Shown one piece after another: positions 26,588 through 34,103 of a stretch of DNA of 64,000 nt. The first letter of the stretch is position 1; each line of letters begins with the position of its first letter. The notes beneath the pieces were generated by a model. It saw only the letters and a program-made list of their open reading frames with translations, did not search any database and was not told where the DNA came from. Both the position numbers and the translations under genes were made by a program. This DNA is from Candidatus Eisenbacteria bacterium (lineage in GTDB: Bacteria > Desulfobacterota > Binatia > DP-6): assembly GCA_035577985.1 (NCBI GenBank), contig DATJZY010000042.1, positions 124,001-188,000 on the forward strand. Reading direction: 5' to 3'.

Positions 26588-28206
26588 GCCGCGCCCTGCC
26601 GATCGCCTGCACGCTCGCCGTGCTCGCGGGCATGCTCGGCGTCGCCGGGCTCGACGCCTGGCGCGAGGCCGTGGCGCAGGGCTGGATCGAGGACGGCTAC
26701 CGCCATCTGGTCGCCGACGCGTTCTGGGACCGCTTCGACCACGTGGCGCCGATCGGGCTGGGCGTGCTCGTCGGGCTGCTGCTCCTGGTGGCCGCGATGC
26801 GCCGCCGCGTGTCGGCGTGGCGCGAGCTCGCCGTGCCGCTCGTCCTGGTCGCCTTCGTCGCGGGCAGCCGCGGGATCGCCCAGGCGTACGATCTCTTCCG
26901 TGGTCGCGGCCCGAACGTCGTCCTCATCTCCATCGACACGCTGCGCGCCGATCGGCTGGGCACGTACGGCTACGGGCGCCCGATCAGCCCGGCGCTCGAC
27001 GCCCGCCTCTCGGCCGAGGGCGTCGTGTTCGAGGACGCGTGGAGCCAGTCGCCGAAGACGACGCCGTCGCACATGACGATGCTCACCTCCCTCTATCCGT
27101 CGGTGCACGGCGTTCCCCTGTGGATGGGAGCCGGTGCCGCGCCTGCCCTCAATCCGCGCGTCGTGACGCTCGCCGAGGTCCTGAAGAATGCGGGCTACGC
27201 GACCGCCGCATTCACCGGCGGCGCGCACATGCACCGCGATCGCGGCTTCGGCCAGGGCTTCGACGTCTACAAGCACGGCGATCAGTTGAGCCGCACCCTC
27301 GCGTTCCTCGACGCGCGGGGCCGGCAGCCGTTCTTCCTCTTCTTCCACACCTACGAGGTGCACGATCCGTACACGCCGCCGCCCGAGGTGGCGGCGCGCT
27401 GGGCGTCGGACCCGGTGCCCGCGATCGCCGACGCGGTGGCGAAGGTTCGCGACGGCGTCTCGGGGTGGCCGCAGGCGCACAAGATCTTCTGGCAGCCGGT
27501 CGACCCGACCGACGCTCGGCACGTCCGCTACGTGTCCGACCTCTACGACGCCGGCATCAACAAGATGGACGCCGGCACGCTCCCGGCGCTCCTCTCGAAG
27601 CTGGACGCCCTCGGCCTCGCGAACGACACGCTCGTCGTCTTCACGTCCGACCACGGCGAGGCGTTCCAGGAGCACGGCACGTTCCTGCACGAGGACCTGC
27701 ACGTCGAGACGCTGCACGTGCCGCTCGTGCTCCGCTTCCCGCAGCGGCTGCCGGCGGGCCTGCGGGTGAGGACGCCGGCGCGCCTCCTCGACGTGACGCC
27801 GACGATCCTGGACCTCGTGGGCCTTCCCATCCCGGCGCAGGCCGAGGGCGTGAGCCTCGCTCGCATCGCACGCGACCGCCCGGACGCGGCGGTCCCGGAC
27901 GTCGTCTTCTCGGAGTACAGCGACGACGCGACGGGCCGGGTCTTCGAGAGCATCCGCCGCGAGCCGTGGGTGCTGGTCCGCGACGGTGCCGCCGTGCAGC
28001 TCTTCGATGCCAGCAGGGACGGCGGCGAGCGCCGCGACCGCGCCGCGGCCGATCCCGCGCGCGTGGCCGCTCTGCGTACCGAGCTCGACCAGTGGCACGA
28101 CGCCAGCCGGCGCCTCGCCCAGCGCTACGGCCCGCGCGCCGGCGACGTCGCGGCGCCGTCGAAGGAGACGGTCGACCAGCTCCGCGCGCTCGGCTACGTC
28201 GAGTGA
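26584..28206 (+). CDS. Membrane-anchored alkaline-phosphatase-superfamily protein, Thr-type (sulfatase-like)
   Basis: 540 residues. Three hydrophobic segments in the first ~95 residues anchor it with the catalytic domain outside. That domain starts at NVVLISIDTLRADRLG (Asp118), has SPKTTPSHMTMLTSLYP, then HTYEVHDPYTPP and FTSDHGEAFQEHG, and ends in LRALGYVE. In sulfatases the residue two before the motif Pro is Cys or Ser, converted to formylglycine; here it is Thr159, which cannot be converted. The fold is therefore sulfatase-like, but the chemistry is more likely phosphoryl or phosphodiester transfer or hydrolysis with Thr as nucleophile, as in other superfamily members. It is one of three such paralogues in this operon. 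Confidence 0.88.
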   Translation: MSRALPIACTLAVLAGMLGVAGLDAWREAVAQGWIEDGYRHLVADAFWDRFDHVAPIGLGVLVGLLLLVAAMRRRVSAWRELAVPLVLVAFVAGSRGIAQAYDLFRGRGPNVVLISIDTLRADRLGTYGYGRPISPALDARLSAEGVVFEDAWSQSPKTTPSHMTMLTSLYPSVHGVPLWMGAGAAPALNPRVVTLAEVLKNAGYATAAFTGGAHMHRDRGFGQGFDVYKHGDQLSRTLAFLDARGRQPFFLFFHTYEVHDPYTPPPEVAARWASDPVPAIADAVAKVRDGVSGWPQAHKIFWQPVDPTDARHVRYVSDLYDAGINKMDAGTLPALLSKLDALGLANDTLVVFTSDHGEAFQEHGTFLHEDLHVETLHVPLVLRFPQRLPAGLRVRTPARLLDVTPTILDLVGLPIPAQAEGVSLARIARDRPDAAVPDVVFSEYSDDATGRVFESIRREPWVLVRDGAAVQLFDASRDGGERRDRAAADPARVAALRTELDQWHDASRRLAQRYGPRAGDVAAPSKETVDQLRALGYVE

Positions 28207-28210
28207 CGGC

Positions 28211-29128
28211 GTGCCGCGCGTCAGCATAGTCCTCGCGACCCACAACCAGGCCCGCTGGCTTCCCGAGACGATCGCCAGCGTGCGCGCGCAGACGCTCACC
28301 GACTGGGAGCTGCTTCTGGTCGACGACGGCTCGACCGACGACACCGCCGAGGTCGCCGCGCGCGCCGTCACCGACAAGCGCATCCGCTATCTCCCGGGTG
28401 CGCGGCGCGAGCGCGCCGCCGCTCGCAATCGCGGCATCGCCGCCGCCAAGTCGAATCTGGTCGCCTTCCTCGACGGCGACGACCTCTGGCATCCCGAGAA
28501 GCTCGCGCGCCAGACGGCCGCGCTCGAGGCCGTGCCGGACGCCGGGCTCTGCTACACCGTCGCGCGCTACGTCGACGCGGCCGGGGCGCGGCTCCGCATC
28601 CGGCGGCCGCCCGTCCCGCTCGAGGGCGAGATCTTCCCCGCGCTCATGCGAGCGAATCGCATGATCCTCGCTTCCGTTCTGGTGCGGCAGTCGGCCCTCG
28701 ACGAGGCGGGCGCCTTCGACGAGCGGCTTCCGGTCTTCGGCTGCGAGGACTGGGATCTCTGGCTGCGCATCGCGCGGTTCTTCCCGGTCGTCGCGGTGCG
28801 GGACGAGCTCACGTACTACCGGCGCCACGCGGGCAACACCGCGCGCGCACGCGTGCTCGAGAGCGGCCTCGCCGTCGTCGACAAGCACTACGCCGACCCG
28901 ACGACGCCGGCGATCGCGCGCCTCTCCTGCAGCGCGGCGCGTGCCCGGCTGCTGTGGTACCACGCCGGCGCGGCGGTGGAGGACCGCCGGACGACCGGGC
29001 TCGCGCTCGCTGCGCGCGCGGTCGCCGCCGCGCCGTCGTCGCTCGCGAGCCGTCCCGCCGCGGGCGCGCTCGCGACGCTCGCGCTCCCCAAGCTCGTGCT
29101 TCGCGCGCTCGGCCGGTTGCCCGGTTGA
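28211..29128 (+). CDS. GT2 glycosyltransferase
   Basis: 305 residues from GTG 28211, 4 bp after the preceding stop. The N-terminus VPRVSIVLATHNQARWLPET is canonical for family 2. Further motifs are LLVDDGSTDDTAEVA, RERAAARNRGIAAAKS, AFLDGDDLWHPEKL with the DXD-type triad, and FGCEDWDLWLRIARFF at the acceptor site. The C-terminal third is Ala-rich helix without clear transmembrane segments. It belongs to the same operon as the two GT2 genes upstream and, with them, could build a short oligosaccharide on a common acceptor. The precise sugar is not predictable. Confidence 0.9.
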   Translation: MPRVSIVLATHNQARWLPETIASVRAQTLTDWELLLVDDGSTDDTAEVAARAVTDKRIRYLPGARRERAAARNRGIAAAKSNLVAFLDGDDLWHPEKLARQTAALEAVPDAGLCYTVARYVDAAGARLRIRRPPVPLEGEIFPALMRANRMILASVLVRQSALDEAGAFDERLPVFGCEDWDLWLRIARFFPVVAVRDELTYYRRHAGNTARARVLESGLAVVDKHYADPTTPAIARLSCSAARARLLWYHAGAAVEDRRTTGLALAARAVAAAPSSLASRPAAGALATLALPKLVLRALGRLPG

Positions 29129-29152
29129 ATCCCGTGTGAGAAAAGCGCGCGC

Positions 29153-30139
29153 GTGGGGCTGCTCCTGCCGTACGGGATGCGCTCGCGCCTGCATCACGCG
29201 CGCACGGGCTTGGAACGGGGAGTGCGAAGCCTTCTCTTCGGCGGCACGCCGTCCTGGCAGCGCCATCCGAACCGGCTCCCGTGGTTCGACCAGCCCGACG
29301 CGATGGACGAGGCGATCCGCCGCGCCCGGAGCGCGGACGAGCGCGCGACGCTCGAGAGTTGGGTGCGCGACGGCTACGTCGTGCTGCGCGACGTCCTCGA
29401 ACCGGCCGACATCGACGCGATGATCACGACGCTCGACGGCCTGTGGGACGCGCCGGCGCCGATCGCGAACCTCGACCTGCTCGATCTGCGCGATGCGCCC
29501 GACGCCCCGCCCCGGGCCGTGCCACACACGACTCTGCTCGGGCTCCCGCAAGAGCAGCGCGCCCGCATGCGCGCCCACTCCGACTGGCGCATCCACGGCT
29601 TCCATTACGTGAACGCGCCCGCCCACCGGATCTTCCACAGCGAGCGCCTGCGCGCCGCGGTGACCCAGATCCTGGGACGCCGCGCACGGCCGTTCGCCGC
29701 CATCAACTTCATGGCCGGCAGCCAGCAGCACCTGCACCAGGACATGGCCGTCTTCCACATCTATCCGCACAACCTCCTCGTCGGCGCATGGATCGCGTGC
29801 GAGGACATCAAGCCCGAGAGCGGTCCGCTCGTCATCTACGCGGGCTCGCACCGGGCGGGGATGTTCCCCGGGTTCACCGACTACCCGCAGACGAACCTCC
29901 GCACCGTCGACGCCACCACCGCGGCGTCCTATCAATCGTGGGTCGACGACCTCGCGACGCGCTTCGCACGCCACGAGTTCCTCGCCCGCAAGGGCGAGGT
30001 CCTGCTCTGGCACGGCATGCTGATCCACGGCGGCGCCCCGGTCGGCCGCCGCGGCACGTCGCGCAAGTCGTTCGTCCTCCACTACACCGTACGCGGCGCG
30101 GATCGGGCGCGCGAGGTCCGTGGTCCGTTCAACTGGTAG
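29153..30139 (+). CDS. PhyH-family Fe(II)/2-oxoglutarate dioxygenase
   Basis: 328 residues from GTG 29153; no strong ribosome site, but family homology begins well inside. It is a phytanoyl-CoA dioxygenase-type fold: VRDGYVVLRDVLEPADIDAM near 70-90, the iron ligands His195 and Asp197 in LHQDMAVFH, the distal His at about 292 in LLWHGMLIHGG, and the likely 2-oxoglutarate Arg304 in TSRKSF. SGPLVIYAGSHRAGMFPGF is also typical. It would hydroxylate a small molecule or lipid/sugar substrate. Its place between glycosyltransferase and phosphatase-superfamily genes suggests it modifies an acceptor or a product of this operon. It overlaps the next gene by 20 bp. Confidence 0.88.
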   Translation: MGLLLPYGMRSRLHHARTGLERGVRSLLFGGTPSWQRHPNRLPWFDQPDAMDEAIRRARSADERATLESWVRDGYVVLRDVLEPADIDAMITTLDGLWDAPAPIANLDLLDLRDAPDAPPRAVPHTTLLGLPQEQRARMRAHSDWRIHGFHYVNAPAHRIFHSERLRAAVTQILGRRARPFAAINFMAGSQQHLHQDMAVFHIYPHNLLVGAWIACEDIKPESGPLVIYAGSHRAGMFPGFTDYPQTNLRTVDATTAASYQSWVDDLATRFARHEFLARKGEVLLWHGMLIHGGAPVGRRGTSRKSFVLHYTVRGADRAREVRGPFNW

Positions 30140-31979
30140 CGCGCGACGTCTGTTCGCCGTGCTCGCGCTCGCGGCGAGCGTCGCCTGCCACCGCGACGCG
30201 CCGCTGGGGCCGACGCTCACGGTGGAGGACGTGGTCCAGCACCTCGATGCGGATCTCGGCGGCGGCGAGCGGGAGCTGGTCGACCCCGGTGACGCGCTCC
30301 GCGGCGACGGCGCCCGCACCGGCCTCGTCCTCGCACCCGGCGCCAAGACGAGCGTGCGCGTCGCCGTGCCCGAGCGCGCGGCGCTGCGCTTCGGCGTCGG
30401 CGTCGCCGGCGACAAGACGCGGGACGATTCCCGCACCGGCGTGCGCTTCACGCTCACGGTCGACGGCACGCCGCTCTTCACGCGCACGGTGAATCCCGCC
30501 GGTGATCGTCGCGACCGCCGCTGGTTCGACGAGCGCATCGACCTGGCGGCGTACGCGGGGCGGTCGGTCGAGATCGCGCTCGCCGTCGAGGCCGAGGCAC
30601 CCGGCAAGCCCGTCGCGGGCACCGCGGCCTGGAGCCGCGTGCGGGTCGTGCAGGCGACGGCGCTCGAACGACAGCGCAGGGCGTCCGATCGGCCCAACGT
30701 CGTCGTGCTCCTGGTCGACACGCTGCGCGCCGACGCGGTCGGTCTCTATGGGGCGGGCCCCGGCGCCTCGCCGGCGCTCGATGCCCTCGGGGCCCGCGGC
30801 ACGGTGTTCGCCACCGCCGTCAGTCAATCGTCGTGGACGCTGCCGTCGGTCGCGTCGATCATGACGGGCCTGCCCTCACGCCGGCACGGCGCCGTCGGCG
30901 AAGCCGAGCACGGAGCGAACCATGCTCACGCGCGGTGGGGCTTCCTGGCCGATCACCTGACGACCTGGGCCGAGGCGGCGGCCCACGCGGGCATCACGAC
31001 CTTCGCCGCGTCGGCGAACCCGCTCGTCTCGGTGGGCACGAACCTCGCGCAGGGTTTCGAGACGGTCGTCGAGCTGCCGTGGGATCCGGACGGGCACGAC
31101 TGGGCGTCGGCGGAGGAGGTGAACGGCGCGTTCCTCGCCTGGCTCCCGCGCCGCGAGGGCTACCGCTTCGTCGCGTACCTCCACTACATGGAGCCGCACG
31201 ATCCCTACACGCCGCCCGCCGCGCGCACAGCGCCCACCGGCGTGCGCCCGGCGATCGCCAGCGGCTGGGTGCGCGACGCCGCCAATCGCATCAACTGGAG
31301 CGGCGGCGATAAGCTGACGGCCGACGAGGTGGCGTACCTCCGGACCCGCTACGCGGGCGAGGTGCAGGCGTGGGATCGCGCCTTCGGCGCGCTCACGACC
31401 GCGCTCGCCCGCGCCGGTCTCGACCGGGACACCATCATCGTCGTGACCGCGGATCACGGTGAGGAGTTCCAGGAGCACGGGCGCCTCACACACGGCTCGC
31501 ATCTCTACGAGGAATCGATCCGCGTGCCGCTCGTGCTGGCGGGTCCGGGCATTCCGGCGCAGCGGCGCAGCGACGTCGCACAGGGGATCGACCTCTTCCC
31601 GACCCTCGCCCGCGTGCTCGGGACCGACGTGCCGCCCCACCTGCCGGGTCGCGATCTCCTGGGCGCCCCCGACGAACGCCCGGCGATCGTCGAGACGGCG
31701 AGCGGGATCGGGCCCGACGGCAGCGCGGTCAGTCTGGTCGCACTCCGCACGGCGCGCTGGAAGCTCGTGCAGACACCGCGCCTGGGTCGCAACGAGGTGT
31801 ACGACCTCGAGCACGACCCGCGCGAGCAGACCGATCGCAGCCAGGCCGCACCCGAAGCGGCCGCGCTCCTGGCGGCGCTCGAGCTCTGGCGGGGCCAGGC
31901 GCCGGCCGCCGCCACGGTCGCGGGCACGAGCGATCCCGGCTTCGCCGCGAAGCTGCGCGCGCTGGGGTACGCGGAGTGA
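30120..31979 (+). CDS. Putative lipoprotein, alkaline-phosphatase superfamily, Thr-type (sulfatase-like)
   Basis: 619 residues from GTG 30120, overlapping the dioxygenase gene by 20 bp. The N-terminus is basic and then hydrophobic (RRLFAVLALAASVAC), with Cys23 a possible, though weak, lipidation site. Residues ~40-180 form a beta-sandwich-like domain (FTLTVDGTPLFTRTVNP, DERIDLAAYAGRSVE). The catalytic domain starts at NVVVLLVDTLRADAVG; the nucleophile motif is SSWTLPSVASIMTG with Thr240 instead of Cys/Ser, followed by HYMEPHDPYTPP and VTADHGEEFQEHGRL. It ends in LRALGYAE. It is probably periplasmic and not a formylglycine sulfatase. The extra N-terminal domain could bind glycan. Confidence 0.87.
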   Translation: MVRSTGSARRLFAVLALAASVACHRDAPLGPTLTVEDVVQHLDADLGGGERELVDPGDALRGDGARTGLVLAPGAKTSVRVAVPERAALRFGVGVAGDKTRDDSRTGVRFTLTVDGTPLFTRTVNPAGDRRDRRWFDERIDLAAYAGRSVEIALAVEAEAPGKPVAGTAAWSRVRVVQATALERQRRASDRPNVVVLLVDTLRADAVGLYGAGPGASPALDALGARGTVFATAVSQSSWTLPSVASIMTGLPSRRHGAVGEAEHGANHAHARWGFLADHLTTWAEAAAHAGITTFAASANPLVSVGTNLAQGFETVVELPWDPDGHDWASAEEVNGAFLAWLPRREGYRFVAYLHYMEPHDPYTPPAARTAPTGVRPAIASGWVRDAANRINWSGGDKLTADEVAYLRTRYAGEVQAWDRAFGALTTALARAGLDRDTIIVVTADHGEEFQEHGRLTHGSHLYEESIRVPLVLAGPGIPAQRRSDVAQGIDLFPTLARVLGTDVPPHLPGRDLLGAPDERPAIVETASGIGPDGSAVSLVALRTARWKLVQTPRLGRNEVYDLEHDPREQTDRSQAAPEAAALLAALELWRGQAPAAATVAGTSDPGFAAKLRALGYAE

Positions 31980-33553
31980 CCCGCGCCCTCGTCCTGCTCC
32001 TCCTCGCCGCCGCCTGCCGCCCCGACTGCACGCCCGAGCAAGGGAAGGAGGCGCCGATCGTCCTTCTCGTGACCGTCGACACGCTGCGCGCCGATCATCT
32101 GGGGGCATACGGAAGCGCACGCGTGCACACGCCCGAGTTCGATCGACTCGCCGCCGAGAGCCTGCTCTTCGAGCGCGCGTACGCGCAGGCGAGCATCACG
32201 CTGCCATCGCACGTGAGCCTGCTCACCTCCACGCCCCTCGCGACGCATGGCGTGCTCTCGAACAAGGATTCGACACCGCCCGAGGTCGCCACTCTGCCGG
32301 GCGAGTTCGCGCGCGCGGGCTACCACACCGCAGCGTTCGTGAGCGCGTACCACCTCGGCCCCCAGATGGTCCTCGGCCGCATGCTCGATCGGCTGGAACG
32401 TTTCGAGGCGCCCGAACGCATCTCCCACCCGCGGCGGGCCGACGATACGACGGATCGCGCGCTCGCGTGGATTCGCGGCGTCTGCCGCGAGCCGACCTTC
32501 GCCTGGATCCACCTCTGGGATCCGCACATGCCCTACACGCCGCCGTCGCCCTTCGACCGCACCTACTACCGCGGCGATCCGCGCGATCCCGCTCACGACA
32601 CCATGGCCGGCGTGCAGCTCGATTGGGCCCTCTACGACCTATCGAAGCTCCGCGTCCACCTCGGGCCCCATGCCGGAGTCCTGCGCGACCTCAAGCAGCG
32701 TTTCACGACCAACAGCCGTGGGGCCCGCCGTCTCCTGCTCTGGCCCGACACCTCCCCGCCGGGCCGCTACCGCGAGGTCGTCGGTCTCGTGCAGCGACCC
32801 GCGGCCGAGCTGCGCCGCGAGCTCCCCTATGGTCCGGGCATCGCCGGGTTCCTCGAAGGACTGCGCGACCTCGAGTATCCCCGCGCGCAATACGCCGGCG
32901 AGGTGTCGTGGGTGGACAGCCAGGTCGGCCGTCTGCGCGACACCCTCGTCGCCTGGGGGCTGACGGATCGGACGATCCTCGTGGTCACCGCCGACCACGG
33001 CGAAGGGCTCGGCGAGCACGGTGTCTATTTCTCGCACGTCGGCACGTGGGAGGAGATGCTGCACGTCCCGATGCTCGTCTGGGCCCCAGGCCGTCTCGCC
33101 CCGGCGCGGCGCTCGGATCTCGCGAGCGGCCTCGACGTCGCGCCCACCCTGCTCCAGCTCGCCGCTCTCGCCCCGCCACCGACCATGCAGGGTCGGGACC
33201 TCGTCGCATCGCATGCGCCGGCCGCGCCGCTCGTCCTCGAGCAGGTGAAGGGCACGCAGGTGGCGCTCCGAGACGACCGCTGGAAGCTCGTCCGGACCCT
33301 CCACACCTTTCGGCACAACGACGCGTTCGATCGCGAGGCAGGCACGATCGAGCTGTACGACGTGGTTTCCGACCCCGGTGAGCGCACCGATCGGGCGCGC
33401 GACGCGCCCGCCGTCGCCACGCAGCTGGGCGCGATCCTGGACCGCTGGCTCGCCGCCCACCAGGTCGATGGCGACGGGTACGGTCGCGCTGCCCGGACCA
33501 CGACCACGCCCGAGCAGCGCGATCGGCTCCGCGCGCTCGGCTACGCGGACTGA
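31976..33553 (+). CDS. Lipoprotein, alkaline-phosphatase superfamily, Thr-type (sulfatase-like)
   Basis: 525 residues from GTG 31976 in a 4-bp GTGA overlap with the previous gene. The short signal LVLLLLAAAC gives a lipobox with Cys14. The catalytic domain begins at once: VLLVTVDTLRADHLGAYG, then ASITLPSHVSLLTS with Thr75 at the nucleophile position, HLWDPHMPYTPP, and VTADHGEGLGEHGVYF; the end reads LRALGYAD. A ~100-residue insertion around 190-290 is specific to this paralogue. Same inference as its neighbours: exported, metal-dependent hydrolase or transferase acting on a phospho- or ester-substituted glycan or lipid. It stops 4 bp before the convergent hypothetical gene. Confidence 0.88.
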   Translation: MTRALVLLLLAAACRPDCTPEQGKEAPIVLLVTVDTLRADHLGAYGSARVHTPEFDRLAAESLLFERAYAQASITLPSHVSLLTSTPLATHGVLSNKDSTPPEVATLPGEFARAGYHTAAFVSAYHLGPQMVLGRMLDRLERFEAPERISHPRRADDTTDRALAWIRGVCREPTFAWIHLWDPHMPYTPPSPFDRTYYRGDPRDPAHDTMAGVQLDWALYDLSKLRVHLGPHAGVLRDLKQRFTTNSRGARRLLLWPDTSPPGRYREVVGLVQRPAAELRRELPYGPGIAGFLEGLRDLEYPRAQYAGEVSWVDSQVGRLRDTLVAWGLTDRTILVVTADHGEGLGEHGVYFSHVGTWEEMLHVPMLVWAPGRLAPARRSDLASGLDVAPTLLQLAALAPPPTMQGRDLVASHAPAAPLVLEQVKGTQVALRDDRWKLVRTLHTFRHNDAFDREAGTIELYDVVSDPGERTDRARDAPAVATQLGAILDRWLAAHQVDGDGYGRAARTTTTPEQRDRLRALGYAD

Positions 33554-33557
33554 CCCC

Positions 33558-34103
33558 TCATTGCTTGCGCTCGCGGCGCTCGAGGACGAGCCGGCGCGCG
33601 TGGTTCAGCACGCCGTCGGGCAGGTCGCGCGACTTCGCCATGCGCGCGAGGTCGTGCTCCATCAGCGTCGGCAGCAGGCCGATGGCGGCCGGCAGCGGCG
33701 TCTTCGGGTTCTTCACGAGCGCGACGCGGACCTGGTAGTTCCGCATCCACTCCTTCTTGTCGGCGATCGTCCGGAGCTGCTCTTCGTCGGTCAGCCGGTT
33801 CTGCGCGATCATCGCGATCTCCTGCTCGGTGATGCGCGGGTTGTAGAGGACGTAGCGCCGCACGACCTTGTTCGAGTCGTGCGTCAGCAGGATGCGCGCC
33901 TCCTTCCCGCCCAGCATGGCGAGCTTCACCTTCTCGACGACGTTCATGCGGCTGATCTGCACCGCGATGCTCGGCAGCGGCGCCTTGGGCGGCGGGATGT
34001 CCTCGCGCAGGAAGTCGACCGGGATCCAGATGTCCTCGGCCGTGCCGTTCTTCACCCGCTCGGCGGCGTCCTCCGCGAGGAGGTCGTCTTCGCTGTCAGC
34101 CAT
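33558..34103 (-). CDS. Conserved hypothetical helical protein
   Basis: 181 residues, cytoplasmic by composition. After an acidic N-terminus (MADSEDDLLAEDAAERV) it is helical with a HEAT-like pair: KVKLAMLGGKEARILL followed by SNKVVRRYVLYNPRITEQEI and QVRVALVKNPKTPLPAAIGLL. I recognise this as a type of protein conserved in deltaproteobacteria but know no function. It is the last gene of the valS-nadC-birA-coaX-EF-G operon and overlaps the EF-G-like stop by 8 bp, so the two are translationally coupled and may be linked to translation or stress. Confidence 0.85.
   Translation of the reverse strand: MADSEDDLLAEDAAERVKNGTAEDIWIPVDFLREDIPPPKAPLPSIAVQISRMNVVEKVKLAMLGGKEARILLTHDSNKVVRRYVLYNPRITEQEIAMIAQNRLTDEEQLRTIADKKEWMRNYQVRVALVKNPKTPLPAAIGLLPTLMEHDLARMAKSRDLPDGVLNHARRLVLERRERKQ

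Noticed and set aside
27641-30721. Long open frame (over 1000 codons) on the minus strand opposite the glycosyltransferase, sulfatase-like and dioxygenase genes.
   Set aside because: Arg/Ala/Gly-rich translation without motifs, antisense to clear genes; GC-rich third positions of the real genes create it.
26584-33553. Calling the three sulfatase-fold proteins true sulfatases.
   Set aside because: The formylglycine residue is Thr in all three, which is not a known substrate for conversion.
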